A DNA stretch of 57,407 nt from Paenibacillus hemerocallicola (GCF_006265175.1 NZ_VDCQ01000051.1:1-57407); one strand, 5' to 3'; shown: positions 8,262-16,618, numbered from the stretch's first letter. Notes: a model not told the origin generated them from the letters alone. Translations and numbers: made by a program.

Positions 8262-9128
8262 ATGGGGAAGCAGTGGGACTACTTTCATCGCATAACCGAA
8301 CAGCGGGAGCACATGAGCGTGCTCGTCGACGCCTCCTATTCCGGCACGGCGCCGCTCCCGGGCTTCACGCGACTTCTTTCCGTCGTCGTCAACTTGTACG
8401 CGATCGCCACGGACAAGGAAGAGCGCGATATTGCCCAGGCGAAGCTCGGCATATTGGAAAGACGGCTGGAGGCATTATTTTCCGAACATATTCAAGCTTT
8501 ATATATCGGCCGAATCAATACGGAGACGCGACTGGAGTTTTATTATTACGCCGAGCCCGGCGGAGAGCCGCACCGGAAGCTGGCGGAGACGGTCATGGCC
8601 GATTATCCGAAATACCGCTGGGTGGCGTCGGAACGCGACGATGCCGAATGGACGTTTTACACGTACTTGAGACCGAATGATATCGAGAAGCTGTACGCGA
8701 AAAACAACATCTTGCTGCAATCTTTATCGCAGAAGGGCGATCGGCTGGACATTGCGCGCGACGTGTTCCATTGGCTCCGGTTCGGCAGCAGCGAAAATTT
8801 GCGCAGTGCGGCCGACTCCGCCAAGCGTCTCGGATATAGCGTCGTCAATTCCGATATGGATGCGGATAAACCGACTTATCAGCATACTTTGATAATAAGC
8901 AAAAATCAGTCGCTCGGCGTCGAGGTCATGAACGAGTCGGTCAAGGAGCTGTACGATCTCACCAATACGTTCTCGGGCAAATACGAAGGATGGGGGACGG
9001 ATATTCGTCAGAAGCTGTGGCGCAAGCTCAAGAGCGGAATCAATGGAAAGCGGATTGCCTATGCGGGTTTGCTGCTGCTTGCCGTGGCGCTGATCGCCGT
9101 CCCGCTGATTATGGCCAAATACATTTGA
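8262..9128 (+). CDS. DUF695 plus RraB-like domain protein with C-terminal membrane anchor
   Basis: A 288-residue protein. The N-terminal half (WDYFHRITEQREHMSVLVD... through ..RPNDIEK) matches the DUF695 pattern. The second part (LSQKGDRLDIARDVFHWLRF, then ADSAKRLGYSVVNSDMD) resembles the RraB domain, which in enterobacteria inhibits RNase E. Firmicutes mostly lack RNase E, so a partner here could be another nuclease; this is inference. The last 25 residues form one hydrophobic segment (GLLLLAVALIAVPLIMA) that would tail-anchor the protein to the membrane. It is 16 bases upstream of the phosphatase gene and likely co-transcribed. Confidence 0.65.
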   Translation: MGKQWDYFHRITEQREHMSVLVDASYSGTAPLPGFTRLLSVVVNLYAIATDKEERDIAQAKLGILERRLEALFSEHIQALYIGRINTETRLEFYYYAEPGGEPHRKLAETVMADYPKYRWVASERDDAEWTFYTYLRPNDIEKLYAKNNILLQSLSQKGDRLDIARDVFHWLRFGSSENLRSAADSAKRLGYSVVNSDMDADKPTYQHTLIISKNQSLGVEVMNESVKELYDLTNTFSGKYEGWGTDIRQKLWRKLKSGINGKRIAYAGLLLLAVALIAVPLIMAKYI

Positions 9129-9144
9129 CAAGGAGGGGCGATCG

Positions 9145-9723
9145 TTGACCGTAATCGGATTGGTTAGACATGGCATAACGGACTGGAATGCGCAGATGAG
9201 GGCGCAAGGCCATACGGATATTCCTTTGAACGAGGAAGGAAGACGGCAGGCGGAACGGCTTGGAATTAGGATGAGCGGCGAGACATGGGACTGCGTATAC
9301 AGCAGCGACTTGGGCCGGGCGGTCGAAACGGCTCGCAAGGCGGTGGAGCGCCACGGATTGGAAGTGACGTTGGAAGTCCGGCTGCGCGAAGTGTATCTCG
9401 GTGAAATCGAAGGCTCTACGGAAGAGGAACGAATAAGCAAATGGGGCGACAACTGGCGAGAGCTCGATCTGGGAGAGGAATCACGGGAAGCCGTGGCGGA
9501 ACGGGGGATTCAGGCAATTAACGAGATTGCCGATCGCCATCCGGGCAAACGCGTCCTGATCGTCAGCCATGGCGGATTGCTCGGACTTTCGATAAAGCGG
9601 CTTATCCCGCACGTCGACACGTCCGCATTTCTACGTAATACGTCGTTGTCTCTTGTGCGGCGTACCGAGGACGGACGATGGGAGTGCGATTTATACAACT
9701 GCACGAAGCATTTGCAGGATTAA
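9145..9723 (+). CDS. Histidine phosphatase family protein (phosphoglycerate mutase-like)
   Basis: A 192-residue protein starting at TTG 9145, directly after AAGGAGGGG. LVRHGITDWN carries the RHG catalytic motif with the phospho-accepting His at residue 9. The second active-site His is in VSHGGLL. Length and absence of the long insertion of glycolytic dPGM fit broad-specificity phosphatases such as PhoE/CobC-like enzymes. Its pairing with the DUF695/RraB-like gene has no known meaning. Confidence 0.85.
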   Translation: MTVIGLVRHGITDWNAQMRAQGHTDIPLNEEGRRQAERLGIRMSGETWDCVYSSDLGRAVETARKAVERHGLEVTLEVRLREVYLGEIEGSTEEERISKWGDNWRELDLGEESREAVAERGIQAINEIADRHPGKRVLIVSHGGLLGLSIKRLIPHVDTSAFLRNTSLSLVRRTEDGRWECDLYNCTKHLQD

Positions 9724-9837
9724 CGGCAGGGAAGACGCCTCGCAGATCGAGGGGGCAAAATGGATGATTGAGGGATATGCCGGCATAATCCGCATTCTAC
9801 CTGGAGGCTTCTAGATGAAGCGGGTGCAACGTGTTGC

Positions 9838-9934
9838 CGTATGCCGTATGCCGTATGCCGTATGTCGTATGTCGTATGTCGTATGCCGTATGCCGTATGT
9901 CGTATGTCGTATGCCGTATGTCGTATGCCGTATA
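9838..9934 (+). repeat. Heptanucleotide tandem repeat (CGTATGY)13
   Basis: Thirteen uninterrupted 7-bp units CGTATGC or CGTATGT (order C C C T T T C C T T C T C), then a broken CGTATA. Only the last base varies. Because 7 is not a multiple of 3 and no gene covers it, it is a non-coding microsatellite. It ends at the start of dispersed repeat copy 2. Confidence 0.95.
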
Positions 9935-9935
9935 T

Positions 9936-10127
9936 AGAGGAACTGTATTCCGCTATTGTCCCGAATTCCGCCATACTCTTGAGGATAACGGAACAGGCTT
10001 CTGTTATCTCGATCTTTCGGGAGAAAAAGGGGAGTGAACAGCGGTATAGCGGAGCGGTTTTCCGTTATTTTGTGATCGACACGGGTATACGTGTCTATAA
10101 CATACGCCAGTTCCGCTATTTGATCGA
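9936..10127 (+). repeat. Dispersed intergenic repeat, copy 2
   Basis: Begins AGAGGAACTGTATTCCGC and ends AGTTCCGCTATTTGATCGAT. A hairpin at 9984-10008 pairs GATAACGGAA with TTCTGTTATC around loop CAGGC (one G-T pair). Same segment order as the copies near 4.8 and 37.0 kb. With the microsatellite it occupies the 9724-10162 gap, where I see no gene. Confidence 0.8.
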
Positions 10128-10162
10128 TTGCGGTCTTGCAAGCCCCTGCCGAGGCCGCCGGC

Positions 10163-11179
10163 TTACGCTCTCTTTGACTCAGGCGCTGAGGAAGACCCCC
10201 GAATAATCAGCTCGGAAGGAAGCACGACCCGCTTCCATTCGGGTGTCGTCGCTCCTTTGATCCGGTCGATCAGCAATTGGATGCCCATCGCGCCGAACTG
10301 GTAGGCGGGCTGGGAGACGACGGTAAAGAACGGATCGATGACCGACGCGCCGAGATCGTCGAAGCAGACGACGGACATTTGATCCGGGACGCGGATCCCC
10401 AGCTCGAGCAGCTTGCGGATGAGGCCGACGGCGATAAAATTGTTGCCCGCGAATACCGCGGTAGGCGGCTCGGGCAGCTCGAGCAGGCGGCGGAGCGCAG
10501 CTTCGTCGGCAAATTGCTTGTAGTTCATTTCCAGAATAAGCTCGTCATCCGCCGGAATGTCGTTCAGCTTTAACGCCTCCCGGTATCCGGCAAGCCTCTC
10601 TCTGGCGGTCGATACGGTCAGAGAGCCGTTTATGACCGCGATACGCCGGTGACCCTGGGCGATGAGATGCTCCACGAGCTTCCTCGCGCCCTCTTTGCTG
10701 TCGCCGCTCACCATATCGCAGTCGATGCCCGGTACATAGCGGTCCAGCAGCACGAAAGGAATTTTATGTCTGCGCAGCGTCTCCAGATGAGGGCCCGACA
10801 AATCGGATGCGGCGGAAAACAATACCCCATCCACGCGCGTCGACAAAACCATGTCGACGTATTCTTTTTCCTTAGACAAGCTTTCGTCGCTATTGCCGAA
10901 CAGCAGCTTGTAGCCGAGGCGCATGGCTGCGTCCTCCGCTCCGCGGGCGACCGTCGTAAAGAACGGGTTCGTAATGTCGGGAATGAGCAGCGACAACATT
11001 TTCGTTTCCTGCAGGACGAGGCTTCGCGCCATCGAATTCGGCACATAGTTCATTTCTTCCATAATCTTTTTGATGCGAACCCGCGTCTTTTCGCTAATTT
11101 TTCCCGTATTGTTGATAACCTTCGAGACAGTCATGGCGGAAACGTTCGCCTGCTTCGCTATATCGTAAATGGTAACCAA
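10163..11179 (-). CDS. LacI family transcriptional regulator
   Basis: A 338-residue repressor. The TTG at 11179 is chosen because AGAAGG lies 6 bases upstream and the protein then starts with the LacI helix-turn-helix (TIYDIAKQANVSAMTVSKVI, followed by the hinge helix NSMARSLVLQ). The periplasmic-binding-protein-like effector domain follows (SLLIPDITNPFF, GVLFSAASD, LLDRYVPGIDCDMV). It is divergent from the UxaA-type cluster starting at 11428 and is the obvious candidate regulator. The effector is probably the sugar acid or a pathway intermediate. Confidence 0.88.
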   Translation of the reverse strand: MVTIYDIAKQANVSAMTVSKVINNTGKISEKTRVRIKKIMEEMNYVPNSMARSLVLQETKMLSLLIPDITNPFFTTVARGAEDAAMRLGYKLLFGNSDESLSKEKEYVDMVLSTRVDGVLFSAASDLSGPHLETLRRHKIPFVLLDRYVPGIDCDMVSGDSKEGARKLVEHLIAQGHRRIAVINGSLTVSTARERLAGYREALKLNDIPADDELILEMNYKQFADEAALRRLLELPEPPTAVFAGNNFIAVGLIRKLLELGIRVPDQMSVVCFDDLGASVIDPFFTVVSQPAYQFGAMGIQLLIDRIKGATTPEWKRVVLPSELIIRGSSSAPESKRA

Positions 11180-11220
11180 GGCTGGCCTTCTTTCTAAAAT
11201 GTAATTCCGATCAAGTGGAG

Positions 11221-11230
11221 TTACCGACAA
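11221..11230. promoter_or_regulatory. Possible second LacI half-operator
   Basis: TTACCGACAA, similar to the TTATCGGTAA site at 11382-11391, lies about 40 bases upstream of the lacI start. A weak match; autoregulation is inferred. Confidence 0.3.
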
Positions 11231-11348
11231 TTCAAGTGAGGAGGCCTTGCGTCTCATGCAAATTCACCAGAATACGTCGGGCGTTTCGCCGCACGGGCTG
11301 GATTATCGGGAATATCGCCGTATAGCCTATTGTACAGGAACAAAACGA

Positions 11349-11391
11349 TTGACAGCAACCCTAAAGCTTGTTATGTTAGGGTTATCGGTAA
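11349..11391 (+). promoter_or_regulatory. SigA promoter and LacI-type operator of the UxaA cluster
   Basis: TTGACA at 11349-11354, a 17-base spacer, and TATGTT at 11372-11377. Four bases later lies TTATCGGTAA (11382-11391), a near-palindrome centred on CG as in LacI-family operators. A repressor there would block transcription start. Confidence 0.7.
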
Positions 11392-11427
11392 ACTTAATAA
11401 AGCGTCACCAGAAAAAGGAGTGAAATC

Positions 11428-11754
11428 ATGGCAGGTAACATCGAAGCCGGAGCGGACGTGCTGGTCATGGATCCCGCGGATCATGTAGCTACAGCGATAC
11501 GGGATATCGCCGCCGGGGAAGCGGTTCACTATGTCGTTCAAGGGAAGCGGGAAACGGTATCCGTCTCGGAACCCATTCCGTTCGGGCATAAAATCTCGAT
11601 CGTCGATATTCCCGCAGGGGAGAAAGTACGAAAATACGGGGAAGTCATCGGACAGGCGACGATCGCCATCGCCGAAGGCTTTCATGTGCACGTGCATAAT
11701 ATCGAAGGCATCCGCGGACGCGGAGACAAAGCGAAGGGAGCGAATGCGTCATGA
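11428..11754 (+). CDS. UxaA family dehydratase, small (SAF) subunit
   Basis: A 108-residue protein matching the N-terminal SAF domain of altronate/galactarate dehydratases (LVMDPADHVATAIRDIAAGE, FGHKISIVDIPAGEKVRKYGEVIG). AAAAAGGAGTG precedes the ATG. In single-chain UxaA this domain is fused to the catalytic part; here it is a separate gene overlapping the next one by four bases (ATGA), so the products are made together. The pair would dehydrate an aldonic or uronic acid derivative to a 2-keto-3-deoxy acid. Confidence 0.88.
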   Translation: MAGNIEAGADVLVMDPADHVATAIRDIAAGEAVHYVVQGKRETVSVSEPIPFGHKISIVDIPAGEKVRKYGEVIGQATIAIAEGFHVHVHNIEGIRGRGDKAKGANAS

Positions 11755-12914
11755 GCGGAACGTTTCTCGGATACCGCCGAACGAATGGGGACGTCGGCAT
11801 ACGCAATAATCTGTTGATCATTCCGACCGTCATATGCGCGAACCAGGTGTGCACCCGGATTAACCAGCTCGTTCCGGATACGGTAGCGATCCCGCATCAG
11901 CACGGGTGCAGCCAGATCGGCGCGGACAAGCAACGAACGTTCGACGTATTGGCCGGCACCGGCAAAAATCCGAACGTCGGTGGCGTGATCGTCATAAGCC
12001 TCGGCTGCGAGGTGATCGACCCGGAAGCGCTTGCGGAGGAGATTAGAGTTACCGGTAAACCGGTAGAAGTGTTCGATATCCAGTCGGTCGGGGGCTCCGT
12101 GAAGGCGATCCAGCACGGTGCGGAGCTGGCCAGACGCATGAGAGCGCGGCTGGACGAAATGGAGCAATCGGCCATTCCATTCAGCGAGCTGAAAATCGGC
12201 GTGAAATGCGGAGGGTCGGACGCGACCTCGGGTCTGGCCTCCAATCCGGCGCTCGGCGTGGCTGCGGACAGTCTGATTCAAGCCGGGGGAACGGTCGTCA
12301 TAGGCGAGACGACGGAGATCATCGGAGCCGAGCACGTGTTGGCCGGCCGGTGCCGGACACCGGACATTTCCGATCAGCTGTACCATATCGTCGACCGCTT
12401 CGAGAAGGAAGTGGAGCGTATGGGCGCGGATATGCGCGGAGGCAATCCGAGTCCGGGCAACATCGCCGGCGGCTTGTCCACGATCGAGGAAAAATCGCTC
12501 GGCTGCATATCCAAGTGCGGCACCGCCCCGATCGAAGGTATCATCGAATACGCCGAGACGATTCCATCCAACGGACTGTACTTCATGGATTCGCCCGGCA
12601 ACGATATCGAATGCGTATCCGGCATGGCTGCGGGCGGCGCTCACCTTGTCTGTTTCACGACCGGAAGAGGGACGCCGACCGGCTCGGCGGTCATTCCGGT
12701 TATCAAGATAACGGGAAACAAAAAAATGTTCGAACGGATGACGGACAATATGGATGTCGACGTGAGCGACATGCTGGCGGGCACGTTATCGCTGGAAGAC
12801 GCGGGCGAAATCATTTGGCGGGAAATCCGCGAGGTGAGCGACGGCAAGCTGACGAAGGCGGAAGTATTGGGGCATAACGAATTCAGCATCAACCGGATCG
12901 GACCTAGCCTGTAA
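11751..12914 (+). CDS. UxaA family dehydratase, large catalytic subunit
   Basis: A 387-residue protein matching the C-terminal catalytic region of altronate/galactarate dehydratases: FLGYRRTNGDVGIRN at the start, ISLGCEV, KCGGSDATSGLASNPALG, and CISKCGTAPIEGI with conserved cysteines that probably bind metal. Translationally coupled to the SAF subunit. UxaA-type enzymes act on altronate, galactarate, sulfolactate or fuconate-like acids; the exact substrate cannot be told. It defines this cluster as a sugar-acid catabolic unit. Confidence 0.88.
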   Translation: MSGTFLGYRRTNGDVGIRNNLLIIPTVICANQVCTRINQLVPDTVAIPHQHGCSQIGADKQRTFDVLAGTGKNPNVGGVIVISLGCEVIDPEALAEEIRVTGKPVEVFDIQSVGGSVKAIQHGAELARRMRARLDEMEQSAIPFSELKIGVKCGGSDATSGLASNPALGVAADSLIQAGGTVVIGETTEIIGAEHVLAGRCRTPDISDQLYHIVDRFEKEVERMGADMRGGNPSPGNIAGGLSTIEEKSLGCISKCGTAPIEGIIEYAETIPSNGLYFMDSPGNDIECVSGMAAGGAHLVCFTTGRGTPTGSAVIPVIKITGNKKMFERMTDNMDVDVSDMLAGTLSLEDAGEIIWREIREVSDGKLTKAEVLGHNEFSINRIGPSL

Positions 12915-12955
12915 ACACGCAGGCGATATAGAGAACACGGGGAGGAAGAAGCGAT

Positions 12956-13750
12956 ATGGCAAGGTTGTCTAACCGGGTAGCGCTCGTAACGGGAGGAAGC
13001 CGGGGGATCGGGGAAGCGGTCGTCATCCGTCTCGCGGAGGAAGGCGCGAACGTAGCGATCAATTACACGTCGGAGCGTTCCCGCGAGCTGGCTGATAAAG
13101 TGAAGGAGCAGGCGGAAGCGCTTGGCGTGAAGGCGATCGTCGTCCGTGCGGACGTCGGCAGCAAGAAACAGGTCGAAGCGATGTTCGAGCAAATCGAGCG
13201 GGAGCTGGGACCGGTGGACATTTTGGTGAACAACGCGGGCATAGCCCCGTTCGAGCCGTTTCTGAAAATAAAGGAAGAAACATGGGACCGTACGTACAAC
13301 ACGAACGTCAAGTCGATATTTTTATGCTCGCAGCGGGCTGCCGCTGGCATGACCGAGCGGCGTTACGGCAAAATCGTCAACGTGCTGTCGACGGCGAGTC
13401 TCATGGTGACGAGCCCGGTCATCCCGCATTACCAATCTTCTAAGGCGGCTGCGCATATGCTGACCAAAGGGATGGCGATCGAGCTGGGCAAGTACAACAT
13501 TAATGTAAACGCCGTCGGCCCGAGCACGGTAGACACCGACATGTGCACCGATTTTTTGGCCGATCCCGAGCTTCGCCGCAAAGAAGTGGAGGCGAATCCG
13601 ATGAAACGGCTCGGCACGGCCCGCCAAATCGGGGATGCCGTCGTCTTTCTCGCCTCGGATGAAGCGATGCAAGTAAACGGACATCTGCTGATGGTGGACG
13701 GCGGATTGACGGTGAAAGCGGCCCAGCCGGACGATCATATGGAGCGCTAA
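12956..13750 (+). CDS. Short-chain dehydrogenase/reductase
   Basis: A 264-residue classical SDR. The cofactor motif TGGSRGIGEA lies near residue 13, NNAG is present, and the catalytic YxxSK is seen as YQSSK. The C terminus HLLMVDGG is typical. GGGGAGGAAG precedes the start. It sits between the UxaA dehydratase and the cyclase-family gene, so it probably oxidises a sugar or a 3-deoxy-keto acid. FabG-like by sequence class, but the operon argues against fatty acid synthesis. Confidence 0.87.
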   Translation: MARLSNRVALVTGGSRGIGEAVVIRLAEEGANVAINYTSERSRELADKVKEQAEALGVKAIVVRADVGSKKQVEAMFEQIERELGPVDILVNNAGIAPFEPFLKIKEETWDRTYNTNVKSIFLCSQRAAAGMTERRYGKIVNVLSTASLMVTSPVIPHYQSSKAAAHMLTKGMAIELGKYNINVNAVGPSTVDTDMCTDFLADPELRRKEVEANPMKRLGTARQIGDAVVFLASDEAMQVNGHLLMVDGGLTVKAAQPDDHMER

Positions 13751-13767
13751 GGAGGACACGAACGACG

Positions 13768-14430
13768 ATGCGGATCGTACGGATGGTGGATTTGTCGCAG
13801 GAGTTGTATCATAATTGCCCGGTACTGCCGGAGTTCGAGCCTCCGAAGATGGACTATTTGCTTGTCGGAGCGCGGGACGGCTGGACGCTGGAGCGGATCA
13901 CGATGAACCTTCACACAGGCACGCATATGGATGCGCCCGCTCATCTCGGCGATTTCGCGTTGACGCTGGACCGGATTCCGGTGGAACGCTTCCAAGGCAA
14001 ATCGCTTTATGTGCCGTTGTCGCACAAAGGACCGGGCGAGCCTATTACGGCCGACGAGTTGAAGCCATACGCGGACCGGATGGATGACGTGACGGTCGTG
14101 CTGCTGTATACCGGCTGGGGAGAGAAGCGCGGCTGGACGAAGGAATGGGTGTACGGCTCCCCGTACTTGTCCAACGAAGCGGCGCGGCTGCTCGTAGCGA
14201 GCGGCGTCCGGGGCGTGGGCATCGACCATTTCAGCATCGGAGGCACCGGCGAAGAAAACGAGGAAACGCACCGTATATTGCTTGGCGCGCATGTGTGGGT
14301 CGCGGAAGGGCTGCAGTTGGACGATCCCGATCTAAACGAAGGGAACTGGCACATTATGGCGATGCCGGTCAAAATAAGGGACAGCAGCGGCGCGCCGGCG
14401 CGCGTCGTTGCGTTCCGTACGGAGGGATAA
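13768..14430 (+). CDS. Cyclase family (kynurenine formamidase-like) hydrolase
   Basis: A 220-residue metal hydrolase of the cyclase family (PF04199 type), identified by MNLHTGTHMDAPAHLGDFA, where HxGTHxDxPxH binds metal, and by GVGIDHFSIGG. Known members hydrolyse N-formylkynurenine or related amides and esters. There are no tryptophan genes here. In this sugar-acid cluster a lactonase-like role is plausible but inferred. AAGGAGGAC precedes the start, 17 bases after the SDR. Confidence 0.8.
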   Translation: MRIVRMVDLSQELYHNCPVLPEFEPPKMDYLLVGARDGWTLERITMNLHTGTHMDAPAHLGDFALTLDRIPVERFQGKSLYVPLSHKGPGEPITADELKPYADRMDDVTVVLLYTGWGEKRGWTKEWVYGSPYLSNEAARLLVASGVRGVGIDHFSIGGTGEENEETHRILLGAHVWVAEGLQLDDPDLNEGNWHIMAMPVKIRDSSGAPARVVAFRTEG

Positions 14431-14432
14431 AC

Positions 14433-14648
14433 TTGTCGGCAACGGCCAGATGGGAATATACAACCGCCGAAAGAGCCGAGCAGCTTAACGCGCTGGGCTC
14501 CGAAGGCTGGGAGCTCGTCGGGGTGACGGTCGTGGAGGGGATCGAGCGTTTCTACCTGAAACGTCCGCTCCCTTCCTTGCGCGAGCAAATTACGCTCGAT
14601 CAGCGAAAGCAGGTTTTGGCCGGCCCCGGGGGAGGAACGGAAGGATGA
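14433..14648 (+). CDS. Small DUF4177-like protein
   Basis: A 71-residue protein starting at TTG 14433 with GGAGGG six bases upstream, inside the stop region of the cyclase gene. WEYTT, EQLNALGSEGWELVGV and FYLKRPL match the DUF4177 pattern of small proteins of unknown function. It overlaps the following gene by four bases (ATGA). The coupled position in the operon supports translation. Confidence 0.75.
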   Translation: MSATARWEYTTAERAEQLNALGSEGWELVGVTVVEGIERFYLKRPLPSLREQITLDQRKQVLAGPGGGTEG

Positions 14649-15031
14649 AAAAGACCGGCATATTGCATCCGGCACTGAACCGCATTTTGGCGGAAACGGG
14701 ACATACGGATATGCTGACCGTATGCGACAGAGGCTTTCCCGTTCCGAACGGTCCGGAACGGCTCGATTTGGCGCTCGTCGACGATTTGCCGACGGTGCTT
14801 GACGTATTGTCCGCAATCGACAAAGAGTTCGTCATCGATCGGATCATCGTGACCGACGAGATGAAGGAAGCGAGCCCGGAACGTTATGAGCTGCTGCAGA
14901 CAACGTACCCGCATATTGCGTTTACGTCGCTATCCCATGTCCGCTTCAAGGAAATATGTCCCGAATCCCGGGCGGTGATCCGGACAGGAGATAGCGCGCC
15001 ATACGCGAATATAATTATAGTATCCGGATAA
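14645..15031 (+). CDS. rbsD: RbsD/FucU family sugar mutarotase (D-ribose pyranase-like)
   Basis: A 128-residue protein with the RbsD layout: MKKTGILHPALNR, GHTD (catalytic His 20), VCDRGFPVP (Asp 28) and the C-terminal SPYANIII-type stretch (APYANIIIVSG) that lines the active site. RbsD and FucU convert sugar anomers. No ribose transporter or kinase is nearby. In this setting it more likely supplies the right anomer of the cluster's sugar to a 1-dehydrogenase, so the symbol reflects family only. Confidence 0.82.
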   Translation: MKKTGILHPALNRILAETGHTDMLTVCDRGFPVPNGPERLDLALVDDLPTVLDVLSAIDKEFVIDRIIVTDEMKEASPERYELLQTTYPHIAFTSLSHVRFKEICPESRAVIRTGDSAPYANIIIVSG

Positions 15032-15075
15032 TTCGGAGCAGCAAGCCAATTCCGTCATTCGGGAGGAGAAGCGAT

Positions 15076-15849
15076 ATGAGATTGCAAGATAAGGTTTGTA
15101 TCATTACGGGAGCGGGGTCCGGGATCGGTCAGAGCTCGGCTCTGCTGTTCGGCCGCGAGCAAGCGATCGTCGTCGTGGGAGATATCGATCGCGAGAACGG
15201 AGAGGAGACGGCTCGTCAGATCGTGTCCGCAGGCGGCAGAGCGGTATATATCCATGCGGATGTGACAAGCCCGGAGTCGGCGAAGGCGCTCATCGACGAA
15301 ACGATCCGGCTGTATGGAAAAATCGACGTGCTGTTCAACAATGCGGGGATAAGCGGAGTAGGCATGCTGCATGAAATCGAGCCGGACGCTTGGGACCGGG
15401 TCATGAACGTCAACATCAGAGGCGTGTATTTGCCTTCCAAGTATGCGCTGCCGCATATGATGGAGCGCAAAGCCGGTTCGATCATCAACATGTCCTCGTG
15501 CATCGCCGAGATCGGACTCGCCCTTCGGGCTTCCTATGCCGCCACGAAAGGCGCCGTCCTCGCTTTGACCAAATCGATGCAGGTCGATTATGCGCCTTAC
15601 GGCATAAGGGTCAACGCTTTGCTGCCGGGAACGATCATGACGCCGTTCGTCGAAAATTATTTGAAAAATTCGTACGACGACCCGGAAGCGGCCGTGCAGT
15701 CGCTCAAAAAAAGGCAGCTCAGCGGCGATCTCGGCAGACCGGACGACGTCGCCAACGCGGCGCTGTTCCTCGCGTCGGACGAATCGAAATTCATGATGGG
15801 CTCCCCGCTGTATATCGACGGCGGCGTCGTTTTCGGCAAAAACGCCTGA
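15076..15849 (+). CDS. Short-chain dehydrogenase/reductase
   Basis: A 257-residue classical SDR with TGAGSGIGQ for cofactor binding, an Asp (GDIDREN) after beta-2 that suggests NAD+ preference, NNAGISG, and the catalytic pair in YAATK. GGGAGGAG precedes the ATG. It is the second SDR of the cluster; with the first, one could oxidise the free sugar and the other the 2-keto-3-deoxy acid. That split is inference. Confidence 0.87.
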   Translation: MRLQDKVCIITGAGSGIGQSSALLFGREQAIVVVGDIDRENGEETARQIVSAGGRAVYIHADVTSPESAKALIDETIRLYGKIDVLFNNAGISGVGMLHEIEPDAWDRVMNVNIRGVYLPSKYALPHMMERKAGSIINMSSCIAEIGLALRASYAATKGAVLALTKSMQVDYAPYGIRVNALLPGTIMTPFVENYLKNSYDDPEAAVQSLKKRQLSGDLGRPDDVANAALFLASDESKFMMGSPLYIDGGVVFGKNA

Positions 15850-15859
15850 TATCATTTGC

Positions 15860-15897
15860 GTAAAACCGTTTACATGTCAAGACCGATGGAATAAAAT
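15860..15897 (+). promoter_or_regulatory. Promoter with inverted repeat before the SGNH hydrolase
   Basis: TTTACA (15869-15874), a 17-base spacer and TAAAAT (15892-15897). GTAAA-N4-TTTAC (15860-15873) overlaps the -35 box and could be an operator. This suggests the hydrolase can be expressed separately from the upstream genes. Confidence 0.45.
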
Positions 15898-15968
15898 GGG
15901 GTTTGGAACATGCGAAAACGAAACGTACCCGCAGGGTGCGGAAATAGGGGTATCGGAGGGGTTTGCAG

Positions 15969-16610
15969 GTGAGTCTGCGCATCAAGCAAGGAGATGTCGT
16001 GCTGTTTCAGGGCGACAGTATTACGGACGCGGGAAGAAACAAGGAGCTGCCGAACGATTTGGGCAAAGGTTACGCGCTCTTGACGACGGCATTGTTTTCC
16101 TCGGCTTATCCGGAGCTGCAGGTGAAGTTCCTGAACCGGGGAATAAGCGGCAACCGGGCGAAGGATCTGCTGAATCGTTGGGAAGCGGACTGCATCGAGC
16201 TTCGTCCGAACTGGGTATCGATCTACATCGGAATCAACGATACGTGGAGAAAGTATGACCGGAACGATCCGACATCGGCGGAGCAGTTCGAGAAGCAGTA
16301 CCGCGAGCTGCTCGTCCGGACGAAGGAGCAGACGGGAGCTGGCCTCATTATGATCGAGCCGTTCGTGCTGCCCGTACCGGAGGACCGGAAAACGTGGCGG
16401 GAAGATTTGGACCCGAAAATTACGGTCGTCCGGGAGCTCGCGAGAGAATTCGGAGCGCTTCTCGTTCCGCTCGACGGGCTGTTCGCGCAGGCGTCCATGC
16501 TGGCGCCGCCCGCCTATTGGGCACCGGACGGCGTTCATCCGTCTCCGGCCGGACACGCTCTTATAGCAAAAGCTTGGCTGAAGACGATCGGGGCGGCTTC
16601 GGCTCTGTAG
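15969..16610 (+). CDS. SGNH/GDSL hydrolase
   Basis: A 213-residue esterase-type protein. The GTG at 15969 is chosen because GGAGGGG lies 7 bases before it, while the TTG two codons upstream is too close. SGNH blocks are complete: FQGDSITD (nucleophile Ser), RGISGNRA, IGINDTW and DGVHPS (Asp-His). No signal peptide, so it acts in the cytoplasm. Related enzymes deacetylate sugars or oligosaccharides, which would suit a carbohydrate cluster. Its stop lies 8 bases before a Bax-inhibitor-like gene fragment. Confidence 0.85.
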   Translation: MSLRIKQGDVVLFQGDSITDAGRNKELPNDLGKGYALLTTALFSSAYPELQVKFLNRGISGNRAKDLLNRWEADCIELRPNWVSIYIGINDTWRKYDRNDPTSAEQFEKQYRELLVRTKEQTGAGLIMIEPFVLPVPEDRKTWREDLDPKITVVRELAREFGALLVPLDGLFAQASMLAPPAYWAPDGVHPSPAGHALIAKAWLKTIGAASAL

Positions 16611-16618
16611 CGTTCGGC

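Noticed and set aside
9838-9934. CRISPR-like array
   Set aside because: Units are 7 bp and contiguous, with no spacers and no cas genes.
9831-10206. Open frames through the heptamer repeat and repeat copy 2
   Set aside because: Coding depends on the 7-bp repeat reading through all frames (VCRMSYA-like products); a microsatellite artefact.
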